From assembly GCA_938003545.1 (NCBI GenBank), contig CALKXY010000004.1, forward strand, positions 84,710-148,709: a DNA stretch of 64,000 nt, given 5' to 3'. This document shows, one piece after another, positions 36,461 through 45,251 of this stretch (position 1 is the first letter of the stretch; each line of letters begins with the position of its first letter). The notes beneath the pieces are model-generated. The model was given only the letters and a program-made list of their open reading frames with translations, was not told where the DNA came from and made no database searches. The position numbers were made by a program, and so were the translations under genes. Origin of the DNA: an uncultured Caulobacterales bacterium. Its GTDB lineage: Bacteria; Pseudomonadota; Alphaproteobacteria; Caulobacterales; Maricaulaceae.

Positions 36461-36718
36461 CTATTCGTCTGCGCCAGATAAATCTTGTGCTAACATCAAC
36501 GCATTTCCGTCTGGATCATAGAATGTAGCGGTGCTGACCATCCCTTCGATAATATCTGTTTCCCCATCAAATTTAACACCAGCCTTTTCTAGATTACTCC
36601 GCGCGGTCCTAATATCTGAAAAGCCGAAGACAGGACCTGTGTTGCCTGGAACAGGCTCTGCCTGCTCACCAAGGCCTAGTGTGTCCCCTGGCGTCTTGGT
36701 TTCCGCATGATCGGCATG
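36461..36718 (-). pseudogene. truncated VOC (glyoxalase/dioxygenase fold) gene remnant
   Basis: An open frame of about 85 codons encodes the C-terminal half of a VOC-fold protein: GPVFGFSDIRTARSNLEKAG, then ATFYDPDGNALMLAQDLSG. The latter is the usual final strand with the metal-ligand region. No in-frame start codon exists, and an in-frame TGA lies immediately upstream (36719-36721). Upstream sequence does not look like the N-terminal VOC half. I read it as a decayed gene. Confidence 0.55.
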
Positions 36719-36939
36719 TCACATGACGGGCCTTTGCGGGATAGCTTGGCAAAATAGCTGAAAGTTTCCCCAGACTTCGGTTTCGTGAGCCATGCTGTTT
36801 TTAATGTCTTCTTTTGTAATGGTAGAAGCGGGCATTAGCTCAGAGGCCATAAACGCGCAAAGAAGAACACTCGCGCCATCGTAAGTTGATCCTCTCAAGC
36901 ACTTGCTTCGATTCTTTCCGTAATCTATCATGCAGAGGA

Positions 36940-37034
36940 GCAATGGTGACTGAGTTTGGTTGAAGGTGGGCGGCTTCCGCAAGGTCCGCTCCTTAGGGGG
37001 AACCCGAGCGCAGGTTCGAATCCTGTCCATTGCT
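36940..37034 (+). tRNA. tRNA-like sequence with abnormal anticodon arm (probable remnant)
   Basis: A type II-like cloverleaf can be drawn in part. The acceptor gcaatgg/ccattgc pairs perfectly and extends to 9 bp with the flanking bases. Positions 8-9 are TG. A 3-bp D stem act/ggt closes a GG-containing loop (36949-36967). The T arm gcagg-ttcgaat-cctgt (37010-37026) is standard. The region between has only gcgg/ccgc pairing with a 12-base loop, so no normal anticodon loop forms. CCA is not encoded. I cannot assign an amino acid. Confidence 0.35.
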
Positions 37035-37066
37035 CACTTATAAGCCTCTCACCCCAGAGACCTATT

Positions 37067-37293
37067 TTGGGCAATACTGTTGAAAAACTCCATTTTCACT
37101 TTCGACCCAAAAATTTCCGCGTCATAGAGATGTAATTAGAATTTTCATCCGAGGGGGTAGTGAATTTTCAAAGATGCAAATTCTAATGTATCTGTGAGTT
37201 CAGATAACCAAGTTTAATCTTGGTTTTCGGAATTTTACTCTGATACGGAAAATTTGGCCATCTCCCATTTTGGAGTTTTCAACAGTATTGGGC
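37067..37293. mobile_element. MITE-like foldback element, copy 1
   Basis: This is a ~225-bp noncoding element. The left end is TTGGGCAATACTGTTGAAAA and the right end its near-complement (GGAGTTTTCAACAGTATTG, 37272-37290). Inner parts also pair imperfectly, so the whole unit can fold into a long hairpin with an accaag/cttggt stem near 37208-37225. Nearly the same sequence recurs 791 bp downstream. Identity extends left of the terminal repeat by 13 bases (ccagagacctatt). GGGC follows the right end as well as preceding the left inner end, possibly a 4-bp target duplication. No transposase is present. Confidence 0.8.
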
Positions 37294-37339
37294 GATTTTA
37301 AGCCGCTGGTAATCTCGAAACCGCGAGAGTAGTTTGTTC

Positions 37340-37813
37340 ATGGCCTTCAAGTGCAGAATTAGTTATGAACCAACAATGGATTTGATTTCTGAAATTTGTG
37401 AAGCGTGGGGGTGGCTTGGATTTAATCCAGCTGAGGTCGTGGGCGAAAATGATTTTGGTAATCTTATTATTCGAGATGAAGATAACAAATATTGGCGCTT
37501 ATGCCCCGAAGAAGTTTACTGTGAAATCATTGCGAATAACCGACAGGAACTGGACAATCTCTCGAAAGACCAAACGTTTCTTGTAGATTTGTATATGTCA
37601 GAGCTTGTAGAAGCCGCAAAGGACAGTGTCGGTTCACTTGAAGAAGGCCGAAAGTATTGCCTCGTTCTTCCCGGCGTCCTTGGCGGCACTTATGATACTT
37701 CGAATATAAGGTCTGTTCCTTTAATTGAGTTGGTTCGGTTTACTGGCGACTTAGGCAAACAAATTCGTGACCTCTCGGATGGCGAAAAGATTCAGTTCGA
37801 AATAGTTGATTGA
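37340..37813 (+). CDS. Tdi1/DUF1851-like immunity protein
   Basis: The 157-residue cytosolic protein resembles the GAD-like plus Tdi1 C-terminal (DUF1851) layout of type VI secretion immunity proteins. An N-terminal WGWLGFNPAEVVGENDFGNL and KYWRLCPEEVYC are followed by KYCLVLPGVLGGTYDTSNI and the C-terminal LIELVRFTGDLGKQIRDLSDG. ATG 37340 is chosen for its gagag site at 37325-37329; a TTG at 37334 is also in frame. No toxin or secretion gene is nearby, so it is an orphan. It sits alone between two foldback elements and is AT-richer than its surroundings. Confidence 0.7.
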   Translation: MAFKCRISYEPTMDLISEICEAWGWLGFNPAEVVGENDFGNLIIRDEDNKYWRLCPEEVYCEIIANNRQELDNLSKDQTFLVDLYMSELVEAAKDSVGSLEEGRKYCLVLPGVLGGTYDTSNIRSVPLIELVRFTGDLGKQIRDLSDGEKIQFEIVD

Positions 37814-37857
37814 CCGCAAATACTAACGGATACTTCAAACCTTACCAGAGACCTATT

Positions 37858-38087
37858 TTGGGCAATACTGTTGAAAAACTCCATTTTCACTTTCGACCCA
37901 AAAATTTCCGCGTCATAGAGATGTAATTAGAATTTTCATCCGAGCGGGTAGCAAATTTACAAAGATGCAAACCCTGATGCATCTGTGAGTTTAAATGACC
38001 AAGTTTAATCTTGGTTTTCGTAGTTTTGCGCTGATGCCAAAAATTTGGCCATCTCTCATTTTGGAGTTTTTCAACAGTATTGCCCAA
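37858..38087. mobile_element. MITE-like foldback element, copy 2
   Basis: This is the second copy, in the same orientation and about 90 percent identical by eye. Its terminal inverted repeats are perfect over about 26 bp: the left end starts TTGGGCAATACTGTTGAAAA and the right end finishes TTTTCAACAGTATTGCCCAA. Inner foldback symmetry and the accaag/cttggt hairpin are retained. Together the copies bracket the immunity-like gene. Confidence 0.85.
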
Positions 38088-38715
38088 CTTAAGACACTGA
38101 GCTAACGCCTCCTTTCAGAATTTAACGGGCACTTGAAACTTAATCCGCGTATCGCGCAAAATAAACACGTTTAGTTTCAATCGCTTATAAAAATATCAAG
38201 AGATGCGTCCTTGGGTACTGATTTCTGTGTCATTTATAAGATGTCTTCTTTCAACGGGCGGTCATGTGCACATTGACTTGGTCGGAAGGAAGCGGCGCTT
38301 GTCATTGGAGCTTTGGGTGTAATGCCCCGAAAGTTTGGGTGGCCTATCGCGAGCTGATTGAGCCTAGACTGTTCTGTTCGGCCGGTAGTGGAAAAAGGCG
38401 TCGTCGCGAGGGTCCCTATGGGGCCGAAAACCACATTGTTATTCCGGTTCCGCCGGGCCCTGAAATACCCTCGCGAACATCCCGTAAAACGGAACATTTT
38501 TCCAACGAAGACAACAGAGACCTAAGAGATACAGGAGCTAGACAGCTCCGAGGATAGCGAAGCCCCCGCCAGACGTTCCCGTAACATGAGGGGATAGAGG
38601 TATGGTTTATGCTCGCCTTTTTATACGCAGGCTAAATTGCTTTTAAGGGCTTACTACGTTCAAAAATTCTCATATCTGACATGACACTGTCACATAAGCG
38701 GATTAGGCATGGGGT
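38088..38715. other. 628-base region without a supported gene
   Basis: The first 150 bases are AT-rich. From about 38230 to 38580 the sequence turns GC-rich, with short open frames on both strands that look like the degenerate low-quality frames common in alphaproteobacterial intergenic repeats. No start signal and family match coincide. The stretch caagagatgcgtccttgg near 38199 resembles one near 63818. No RNA gene is recognised. Confidence 0.5.
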
Positions 38716-39864
38716 ATGAAAACATTACTTCCCCTCTTGGCGACAGCCGCCGTTTCCGTTTGCCTTCTCGCCGCGTGCGAGACAACGCCTTCATCTGGAG
38801 CGCCCTCATCTGGAGCGCAGGCAATTGCGACGGGCGTGACACCTATGACATCTGCACCTTTGGACGCGTCCAAAGCCTTGACACGTATCGCCTTTGGGTC
38901 GTGTTTGAATGAAACCAAAGAGCAGGGCATCTGGGATGTGATCTCCGCTGAAAATGCCGATCTGTTCCTGTTTACGGGTGATAATGTTTATGGCGATACA
39001 TATTCGTCTGACCCGCGCTGGACCGACCCTAGCATGCCCAAAATGCGCCAGAGCTATAATACGCTCGCGGCTGTTCCTGAGTTCGCAAATTTCCGTGCAA
39101 AGACGCCGATGTTGACGACTTGGGATGACCATGATTACGGCGCGAATGATGCGGGGGCTTATTATCCATTCAAGGCCTTGGCCGAGCAGATGTATTTGGA
39201 TGCTTGGGCTGTACCTGCGACAGATGAACGCCGCAAACGCGATGGTGTCCATACATCCAAAATTATTGGCCCCGCTGGACAACGGGTGCAGGTCATCATG
39301 CTCGATACGCGGTTCTTCCGCACGGAATTACAGGCCACGGATGATCGCGGTGCCGCGGGTAAAGAACGCTATGTCCCCTTGGAAGGCGGTCACGGCACAA
39401 TGCTGGGAGCGGCGCAATGGGAGTGGTTGCAGGCTGAGTTAAAGAAGCCCGCAGATTTACGTTTGCTCGTCTCCTCCATTCAGGTTCATGCCGATGGACA
39501 TGGATGGGAAGCGTGGCGGACAATGCCTGCGGAGCGGCAGAAGCTCTATGATATTATTGACGATAGCGGTGCAGAAGGTGTCGTCATTATTTCAGGTGAT
39601 CGCCATTCTGGCTCTATTTACCGCCGAGATGATGTTACGGATTATCCGCTTTATGAGGTCACTGCGTCATCGCTGAATTTGCCGGCTTCCACGTGGCGGG
39701 CGCAGAGCGGTGAGACGGGTATGGAAGACGGCCCATATCGCGTTCACCCGATGCAATTCGAGGTAAATTACGGCTTGATCGATGTAGATTGGGACAAGCG
39801 ACAGGCCAGTTTGAAGGTTGTGAGCCCAAAGGGCGGCAATTTCGTCAATAATTTTGATTTTTAA
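38716..39864 (+). CDS. PhoD-like alkaline phosphatase D family lipoprotein
   Basis: The 382-residue exported metallophosphatase has lipobox LAAC (Cys21). The PhoD-type core shows IAFGSCLNETKEQGIWDVI, LFLFTGDNVYGDTY, TTWDDHDYGANDAG and VVIISGDRHSGSIYR, the last with the His ligand. VIMLDTRFFRT lies between. These match the bacterial phosphodiesterase/phosphatase group. The substrate (phosphate ester or phospholipid) is unknown. Just after the lipobox a short in-frame duplication encodes SSGAPSSGA. Confidence 0.9.
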   Translation: MKTLLPLLATAAVSVCLLAACETTPSSGAPSSGAQAIATGVTPMTSAPLDASKALTRIAFGSCLNETKEQGIWDVISAENADLFLFTGDNVYGDTYSSDPRWTDPSMPKMRQSYNTLAAVPEFANFRAKTPMLTTWDDHDYGANDAGAYYPFKALAEQMYLDAWAVPATDERRKRDGVHTSKIIGPAGQRVQVIMLDTRFFRTELQATDDRGAAGKERYVPLEGGHGTMLGAAQWEWLQAELKKPADLRLLVSSIQVHADGHGWEAWRTMPAERQKLYDIIDDSGAEGVVIISGDRHSGSIYRRDDVTDYPLYEVTASSLNLPASTWRAQSGETGMEDGPYRVHPMQFEVNYGLIDVDWDKRQASLKVVSPKGGNFVNNFDF

Positions 39865-40087
39865 CGGCAGGATATAAAGGCCTGATCGCGCTGATATGAA
39901 ATAGGTTTTTGAAAAGAATGCTTTTTAGACAAGGTGTTAATAGGAGTTAACCTTGTTTTTTCGATGAAAAAGGACATCTACCACCCGTTGCAAAAACGCC
40001 ACAGATGCCAAGAAAGGCGCGTGAATTGCAATGGCTCACGGTGAAACACTTTGTTTACTTCGTGAAAACGGCTAGGGAGCGCGAATT

Positions 40088-40792
40088 ATGCGCAATGTGC
40101 AAAATATATCGGGCTGGCTGGGTGCTGTGGCCATGATTGCTGTCCTGACGGGCGTGATCTCTGCGATTAGCGGGAAAACTGCGGCGCAACGCGAGAATCT
40201 TGTTTGGGCGCAGGCCGCGGCTGATTTTCAATCTTTCGATATTGAAACACCTAGTTTTACAGAAGCTGCGTCGCCTCGACTTCGCGATGCTGCTGATATT
40301 CGCGCGCTATCCCCGCTGCGGATTGAGCACCGCCGTTGGGCAGAATCCCGCGCAGCAGAGCATCAATGCCTATCGGAAGCCGTCTATTACGAAGCGCGCT
40401 CTGAATCACGTTCTGGTCAATTGGCCGTCGCGGATGTCGTGAAGAACCGCGTGAAATCGAAACATTATCCGAATACGATTTGCGGCGTTGTATATGAAGG
40501 CGCACATCGCCCCTTCGCGTGTCAGTTTTCTTTCGCTTGCGATGGGTCCATGGACCGCGCGCCGAAGGGAAAGACATGGGAGCGTTCCCAAGATATTGCA
40601 CAGGTTTCGTTGACGGGGTTTGTCAAAGATTTGACGAAGAACTCGACGCATTATCACACGGTTCAAATCGAACCAAATTGGGCCAAAACATTAGAATTTA
40701 AAGCCAAGATTGGTTTTCATAAATTCTACCGCCCAAGCTGGAGCGAGCGCAATACGACAAGTGTCGCAATCGCGATCGCGCCGCCGACTTAG
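40088..40792 (+). CDS. SleB/CwlJ-type cell wall hydrolase
   Basis: The 234-residue protein has one N-terminal membrane anchor (about residues 8-30) and a Hydrolase_2 domain. The domain shows CLSEAVYYEARSESRSGQLAV with the catalytic Glu, DVVKNRVKSKHYPNTICGVV, and CQFSFACDG. The family cuts peptidoglycan (lytic amidase or transglycosylase-like) and in spore formers acts in germination. Here a role in wall remodelling is inferred. The gene is convergent with folD, only 3 bases between stops. Confidence 0.88.
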   Translation: MRNVQNISGWLGAVAMIAVLTGVISAISGKTAAQRENLVWAQAAADFQSFDIETPSFTEAASPRLRDAADIRALSPLRIEHRRWAESRAAEHQCLSEAVYYEARSESRSGQLAVADVVKNRVKSKHYPNTICGVVYEGAHRPFACQFSFACDGSMDRAPKGKTWERSQDIAQVSLTGFVKDLTKNSTHYHTVQIEPNWAKTLEFKAKIGFHKFYRPSWSERNTTSVAIAIAPPT

Positions 40793-40795
40793 GCT

Positions 40796-41680
40796 TTAGA
40801 TATTTAAGACAGCGGGCCGTTCAATTCCGCGTCGATCACAGGCCGCCAAAACTGTATTCCGCAGTAAACATGCAATTGTCATTGGCCCAACGCCGCCAGG
40901 AACAGGCGTGATGGCTCCAGCTACGGCGCGCGCAGGTTTGTAATCGACATCGCCGACAAGGCGGAATTTCCCAGGGCGCTTTACGCTTGGGACGCGGTTG
41001 ATTCCAATGTCGATCACGCAGGCTCCCGCTTTGATCCAATCGCTTTGTACCATTTGTGGGCGGCCCACAGCGGCGACCAAAATATCTGCGCTACGGCAGA
41101 CATTCGGCAGGTTATCCGTACGGGAATGGGCAATGGTGACGGTGCAATTTTGTTCGAGAAACATCAACGCTGCGGGCTTGCCGACTAGAATAGATCGACC
41201 CAACACGACGCAATGTTTTCCCGTCAGATCGCCCAGTGCGGTTTTGGCGAGGATGACGGACCCTGTTGGCGTGCAAGGCCGCAGTCCTGGTTGCCCCAGC
41301 ACGAGCCGCCCAGCGGAGACGTCAGTCAATCCATCTACATCTTTGGCTGGATCAATCTCTGCGATGACAGCATTGGAATCGATATGGTCGGGAAGGGGAA
41401 GTTGCACGAGAATGCCGTCGACATCTGCGTCCGCATTGAGAGTTTTGACGACTTCAACGACGTCGGCTTGCGTGGCTGTGGCAGGCAAGCGATGCTCAAG
41501 CGAGCGCATCCCCGTTTCTTCGGTGAATTTGATCTTGTTGCGCACATAGACTTGGCTTGCAGGGTCATCTCCAACGAGAACTACGGCGAGTGTAGGTGTT
41601 ATCGCTAGGGCGGCAACCGCTTCGGCGACATGGCCACGCGTTTTGGCGGCGACGGCTTTGCCATCAATTAGATTGTCCAT
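40796..41680 (-). CDS. folD: bifunctional methylenetetrahydrofolate dehydrogenase/cyclohydrolase FolD
   Basis: FolD interconverts 5,10-methylene- and 10-formyl-THF for one-carbon metabolism. ATG 41680 has a gagga ribosome site and gives 294 residues; the frame runs further upstream without support. Visible motifs are the catalytic [16 protein letters not shown] (Lys), [28 protein letters not shown], and the NADP loop [21 protein letters not shown]. The C-terminal [14 protein letters not shown] is standard. Confidence 0.96.
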   Translation of the reverse strand: MDNLIDGKAVAAKTRGHVAEAVAALAITPTLAVVLVGDDPASQVYVRNKIKFTEETGMRSLEHRLPATATQADVVEVVKTLNADADVDGILVQLPLPDHIDSNAVIAEIDPAKDVDGLTDVSAGRLVLGQPGLRPCTPTGSVILAKTALGDLTGKHCVVLGRSILVGKPAALMFLEQNCTVTIAHSRTDNLPNVCRSADILVAAVGRPQMVQSDWIKAGACVIDIGINRVPSVKRPGKFRLVGDVDYKPARAVAGAITPVPGGVGPMTIACLLRNTVLAACDRRGIERPAVLNI

Positions 41681-41854
41681 GATGCATCCTCGAAAATCGC
41701 TATTAGAGACGTTGGAGCCTCGTATCATGTGTGCAAATGAATGCACGTATTTTTCAGGTCTGACGGATCTGTAACACGATGCCCTGTCGCCTTGGCAGAT
41801 TTAACCCGCTATGGTTTAAAGATAGATAGAGTAAGTCGAGTTGAAAAAGGTTCC

Positions 41855-42646
41855 ATGTCCGCTATCCGCATCGCTTTGAATATCGGAAGTATTGCCCTTG
41901 TGGCCGTATTGGGCTGGTTGATCGTGCGTATTGTTCTAGGCGTATCGAGCCCGTCCAGCCTGTATGCCGCGGAACCGATAGCTACGCCGAATATGGCGGT
42001 GGCCGCGAAGGTCACGGCGCGAGATTATAATTTTACATCAGACCCGTTCTCTTTTGGCGAGGCCGTCATCGTTCCGGCGGAAATTGTCGAGGACGCGCCA
42101 GAAACGACGTTGAATTTGAAACTTAAGGGCATTGTCTCTGACAGCAGCGCCGTGTTCCGTCTCGCAGATGGTAAAGATAAGCCCGTCGCCATAGGTAATG
42201 AGGTCATGAATGGCGTCACGTTGATGCGCACGACAAAGACATTCGTAATTTTAGATGTGAATGGTGAGTCGCAGAAATTGACACTGGAACGTGTGAAGAT
42301 TGACGCCAATAGTGATAAACAAGTGATTGGCCGCGCTGCGCCCAAATCTCCCGCTGTGCCAAGTCGCGCTGATGCCGAGCGCCTGTTCACGCAAATTGAA
42401 TTACTTCCATATCAAGAAGAAGGTTCTGCGCGGCGTTTGGGGTATAAAATTAAGCCAAGAGCCGGCGCGAATTTAACGCAGTTTGGATTACGCTCTGGCG
42501 ATGTTGTGACGCGTATCGGCCCCGTTCAGTTGAACGCCAATCGTGTAAACCTTCAAGAGTTACGCGAGCTGATTTCTTCTGGCGCTGCGCAAGATATAGA
42601 CATCCTCCGTGACGGTTCCGCTGTCACCATCCGTTTAGGCCAATAA
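41855..42646 (+). CDS. gspC: type II secretion system protein GspC
   Basis: GspC links the inner-membrane platform to the GspD secretin. ATG 41855 has an aaaaagg site; the frame opens earlier at 41741 but that part is not GspC-like. The 263-residue protein has one N-terminal helix (ALNIGSIALVAVLGWLIVRI), a homology region with LKGIVSDSSAVFRLADGKDK, and a C-terminal PDZ-type domain (LGYKIKPRAGA, GLRSGDVVTRIGPVQL). It is 2 bases before gspD. Other gsp genes (E-M) lie outside the window. Confidence 0.88.
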   Translation: MSAIRIALNIGSIALVAVLGWLIVRIVLGVSSPSSLYAAEPIATPNMAVAAKVTARDYNFTSDPFSFGEAVIVPAEIVEDAPETTLNLKLKGIVSDSSAVFRLADGKDKPVAIGNEVMNGVTLMRTTKTFVILDVNGESQKLTLERVKIDANSDKQVIGRAAPKSPAVPSRADAERLFTQIELLPYQEEGSARRLGYKIKPRAGANLTQFGLRSGDVVTRIGPVQLNANRVNLQELRELISSGAAQDIDILRDGSAVTIRLGQ

Positions 42647-42648
42647 TC

Positions 42649-44538
42649 ATGTCCATTCGAAATTTCCTCGCCTCTGCGGCGCTCGCACTGACCCTTGCTG
42701 GCGGGGCAATGACTCCGGCCTTTGCAGCGGATGATCACATCATCAACATGCAAGATGTCGATATTAAAGCCTTCATCGAAAATGTTGGCATCGTGACGGG
42801 ACGCACATTCGTCATTGATCCGCGCGTAAATGGGAAGGTCAATATTGTCTCAGAAAAGCCGCTGAACGACACGCAAGTTTTTGCTGTGTTTAAGGAGGTT
42901 CTGCGCGTGCATGGATATACCGTTATCCGCGCTGCAAATGGCGAATATCGCGTGACGCTCTTGCAGGGTGCTGCGCAGGACGCGCCATTTTCGGAATCTG
43001 GTAACGGCATTACGGGCCAATTCGCGACCACAATTCTGCGCGTGCCAGAAGGCAAGGCCGCAGAAGCTGCGCGCCTCATAAAGCCCGTCATGCATAGCCA
43101 AGGTCAAGTGTCGGCCAATCCCGATGGGAATATTATCGTTGTCACAGACTTTGCTGAAAATCTGCGTAAAGCCCGCGCTATTGTCGAGGCTATGGGTGCG
43201 GGCGGAAATATCCGCGAGACCATTCAACTCAGCCAACTTTCTGTGTTGGACGCGCAGGATGCCTTGAAACAATTGGGCGGTTCAAAAGCGCCTTATAAAG
43301 TCGTGGCGTTGGAAGCCACGAACAGCTTGATCGTCGAAGGATCAGCCGAAGAGGTACTTAAACTCCGCCGTCTGTTGGAGAGTATGGATGTCGGGAGCCC
43401 CGTTCCGCGCGGCGCGGTCTCTGTTGTGCCGTTGCGATTTGCAGATGGGGAAGGTCTGAACACGCTCATTCAACAATTACTGCCGACCTACAGCATAGAA
43501 GGTCAACCTGCGCCAACGGTTGCTTACGACTCAGGGTCGAACACCCTTGTTATTAGCGCAGCTGGAGATGTGCAGGCGAATTTAGAACAGATCATTCGGA
43601 AGCTCGATCAACGCCGCCCACAGGTTTTGGTTGAAGCCATAATCGTTGAAATTTCTAATGATGCCGCCAAAGAGCTAGGCGTACAATTCGCGCTGGGCGG
43701 GACCGATGGTTCGACTGTGCCGCTATTATCGTCGAATTTCTCTCGCCAAGCTGGGAACCTGCTCAATGTTATAGGCGCCATTGGCGCGGATGATGTGGGT
43801 TTGAGTGAGACCACGCGTTCGGCTTTTGAAACGGCGGCAGTGTCTTCTTTGGCAGGTTTGGACGGCGGGGCTTTTGGTGTCGGTGGCAATAGCAATGGCA
43901 CATTATTTGGCTTGATCATCAATGCACTCGAAACAGACGAAGACAGCAATATTCTCTCAACGCCATTCGTGACGACATTGGATAATGTGCCCGCGACATT
44001 CCTCGTGGGTCAAGAAATTCCGATCACAACAGGCGAGAGCCTCGGCGGGAATAACCTTAATCCATTCCGGACATTTGAACGCCAAGAAGTTGGTATTCAA
44101 TTAGATGTACTTCCGCAGATTTCCGATGGTGATGTGATCCGTCTCGAAATTGAACAGATCGTGTCGTCTATTTCGGGCGTGTTGACATCCGCTGCCGGTG
44201 ACTTCGTTTTGAATAAACGCGAGATTACGACAACAGTTCTGGCCAATGATGGAGAAATTATTGTGCTGGGCGGGTTGGTTCAAGATGATGAGGAAATCGA
44301 AGTTTCAAAAGTGCCTATTCTTGGCGATATTCCTGTTGCGGGGAAATTGTTCAGATCCACAGGCAAGACACGTAATAAGACAAATTTGATGGTCTTTCTA
44401 CGTCCGACAATTATCCGAACCGCTGCAGATGCGCGTCCATTAACACAAACGCGTTTAGACCAAATTCGAGCTGAGGATTTGAGGCAAAGCGGCCGCGCCG
44501 TGTCTAAAATTGACGCTTTGCTCGCGCCGTCACGTTAA
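42649..44538 (+). CDS. gspD: type II secretion system secretin GspD
   Basis: GspD forms the outer-membrane channel of type II secretion. The 629-residue protein has a signal peptide (cut after AFA), an N0 domain (NMQDVDIKAFIENVGIVTG), N1-N3 ring domains with IREIQL-like repeats, and the C-terminal secretin barrel region (TLDNVPATFLVGQEIPI, FERQEVGIQLDVLPQI, GLVQDDEEIEVSKVPILGD). The final motif FLRPTIIR is typical. It lies between gspC and gspN in a tight operon. Confidence 0.95.
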   Translation: MSIRNFLASAALALTLAGGAMTPAFAADDHIINMQDVDIKAFIENVGIVTGRTFVIDPRVNGKVNIVSEKPLNDTQVFAVFKEVLRVHGYTVIRAANGEYRVTLLQGAAQDAPFSESGNGITGQFATTILRVPEGKAAEAARLIKPVMHSQGQVSANPDGNIIVVTDFAENLRKARAIVEAMGAGGNIRETIQLSQLSVLDAQDALKQLGGSKAPYKVVALEATNSLIVEGSAEEVLKLRRLLESMDVGSPVPRGAVSVVPLRFADGEGLNTLIQQLLPTYSIEGQPAPTVAYDSGSNTLVISAAGDVQANLEQIIRKLDQRRPQVLVEAIIVEISNDAAKELGVQFALGGTDGSTVPLLSSNFSRQAGNLLNVIGAIGADDVGLSETTRSAFETAAVSSLAGLDGGAFGVGGNSNGTLFGLIINALETDEDSNILSTPFVTTLDNVPATFLVGQEIPITTGESLGGNNLNPFRTFERQEVGIQLDVLPQISDGDVIRLEIEQIVSSISGVLTSAAGDFVLNKREITTTVLANDGEIIVLGGLVQDDEEIEVSKVPILGDIPVAGKLFRSTGKTRNKTNLMVFLRPTIIRTAADARPLTQTRLDQIRAEDLRQSGRAVSKIDALLAPSR

Positions 44539-44543
44539 ACGAA

Positions 44544-45242
44544 ATGTTACGGTGGATTATACCGGCGATTTTTGCCGGGATTCTTGCCTTGCTACCGGCT
44601 TTACCGCTGGCGTGGGTCGCGCCCCATTTTGTGTCGTCCGATGTTGAGGCCCTTGCACCTGATATGCGTTTCAGCGGCACGATCTGGAACGGACGTGTGA
44701 CGGGACTTCCATATATCCAATCGGCGAATTTCAATCTCTCGCCACTCTCTCGCGTCGCTGACATTGAGGCCGGCAATGGTCGAAATTATATCGCAGGACG
44801 CATGCGTGCATCCGAAGCCACAAATGTAAAATTGCGTGCGGATTTGGCGTCATTTCCGTTTACGGATGGACGCCTGCAAGGCCTGCAAGGCGACATCACG
44901 GCGACACTAGACGAGGTGTCTTATGATAAGGCGGGCTGCCTCTCGGCCACGGGTCGGGCGCGCACAGATGTCCTGCAGCGCAATGGCGGGTCTATCCAAT
45001 GGACAGGTCCAGAATTAAACGGCCCCTTACGGTGCGAAGACGGTGCATTGATCGCAGACCTCTCGGGCGAAGATGCACAGCAGAGCGTGTCAGCTTTGAT
45101 CCGTCTTGTGCCAGATGGCAGTTATCGTGCGGATATTACGGTGCGCACGTCCCGCGCAGAAGCCGATGCCGTTCTACCTCTCTTTGGCTTTTCGCGTGTT
45201 GGACAAGACTTTAAGCTGACAGAGCAGGGGCGTTGGCGCTAG
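44544..45242 (+). CDS. gspN: type II secretion system protein GspN
   Basis: The 232-residue protein has an N-terminal membrane helix (PAIFAGILALLPALPLAWVA) and a periplasmic part beginning FSGTIWNGRVTGLPYI, the GspN hallmark (SGTxWxG). GspN is an accessory component absent from many systems. It begins 5 bases after gspD and is followed by a lipoprotein gene after 9 bases. The C-terminus ends VGQDFKLTEQGRWR, in keeping with the family. Confidence 0.85.
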   Translation: MLRWIIPAIFAGILALLPALPLAWVAPHFVSSDVEALAPDMRFSGTIWNGRVTGLPYIQSANFNLSPLSRVADIEAGNGRNYIAGRMRASEATNVKLRADLASFPFTDGRLQGLQGDITATLDEVSYDKAGCLSATGRARTDVLQRNGGSIQWTGPELNGPLRCEDGALIADLSGEDAQQSVSALIRLVPDGSYRADITVRTSRAEADAVLPLFGFSRVGQDFKLTEQGRWR

Positions 45243-45251
45243 GTTCACATT

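Noticed and set aside
36938..37035. Selenocysteine tRNA (selC)
   Set aside because: The T arm and long acceptor look similar, but there is no TCA anticodon and no 6-bp D stem.
37054..38087. Composite transposon with a transposase
   Set aside because: Neither repeat nor the gene between them encodes a transposase; the elements are non-autonomous at most.
38264..38300. Signal recognition particle RNA, from ggtcggaaggaagc
   Set aside because: The motif is close to the SRP RNA apical loop, but flanking helices do not pair into the expected long hairpin.
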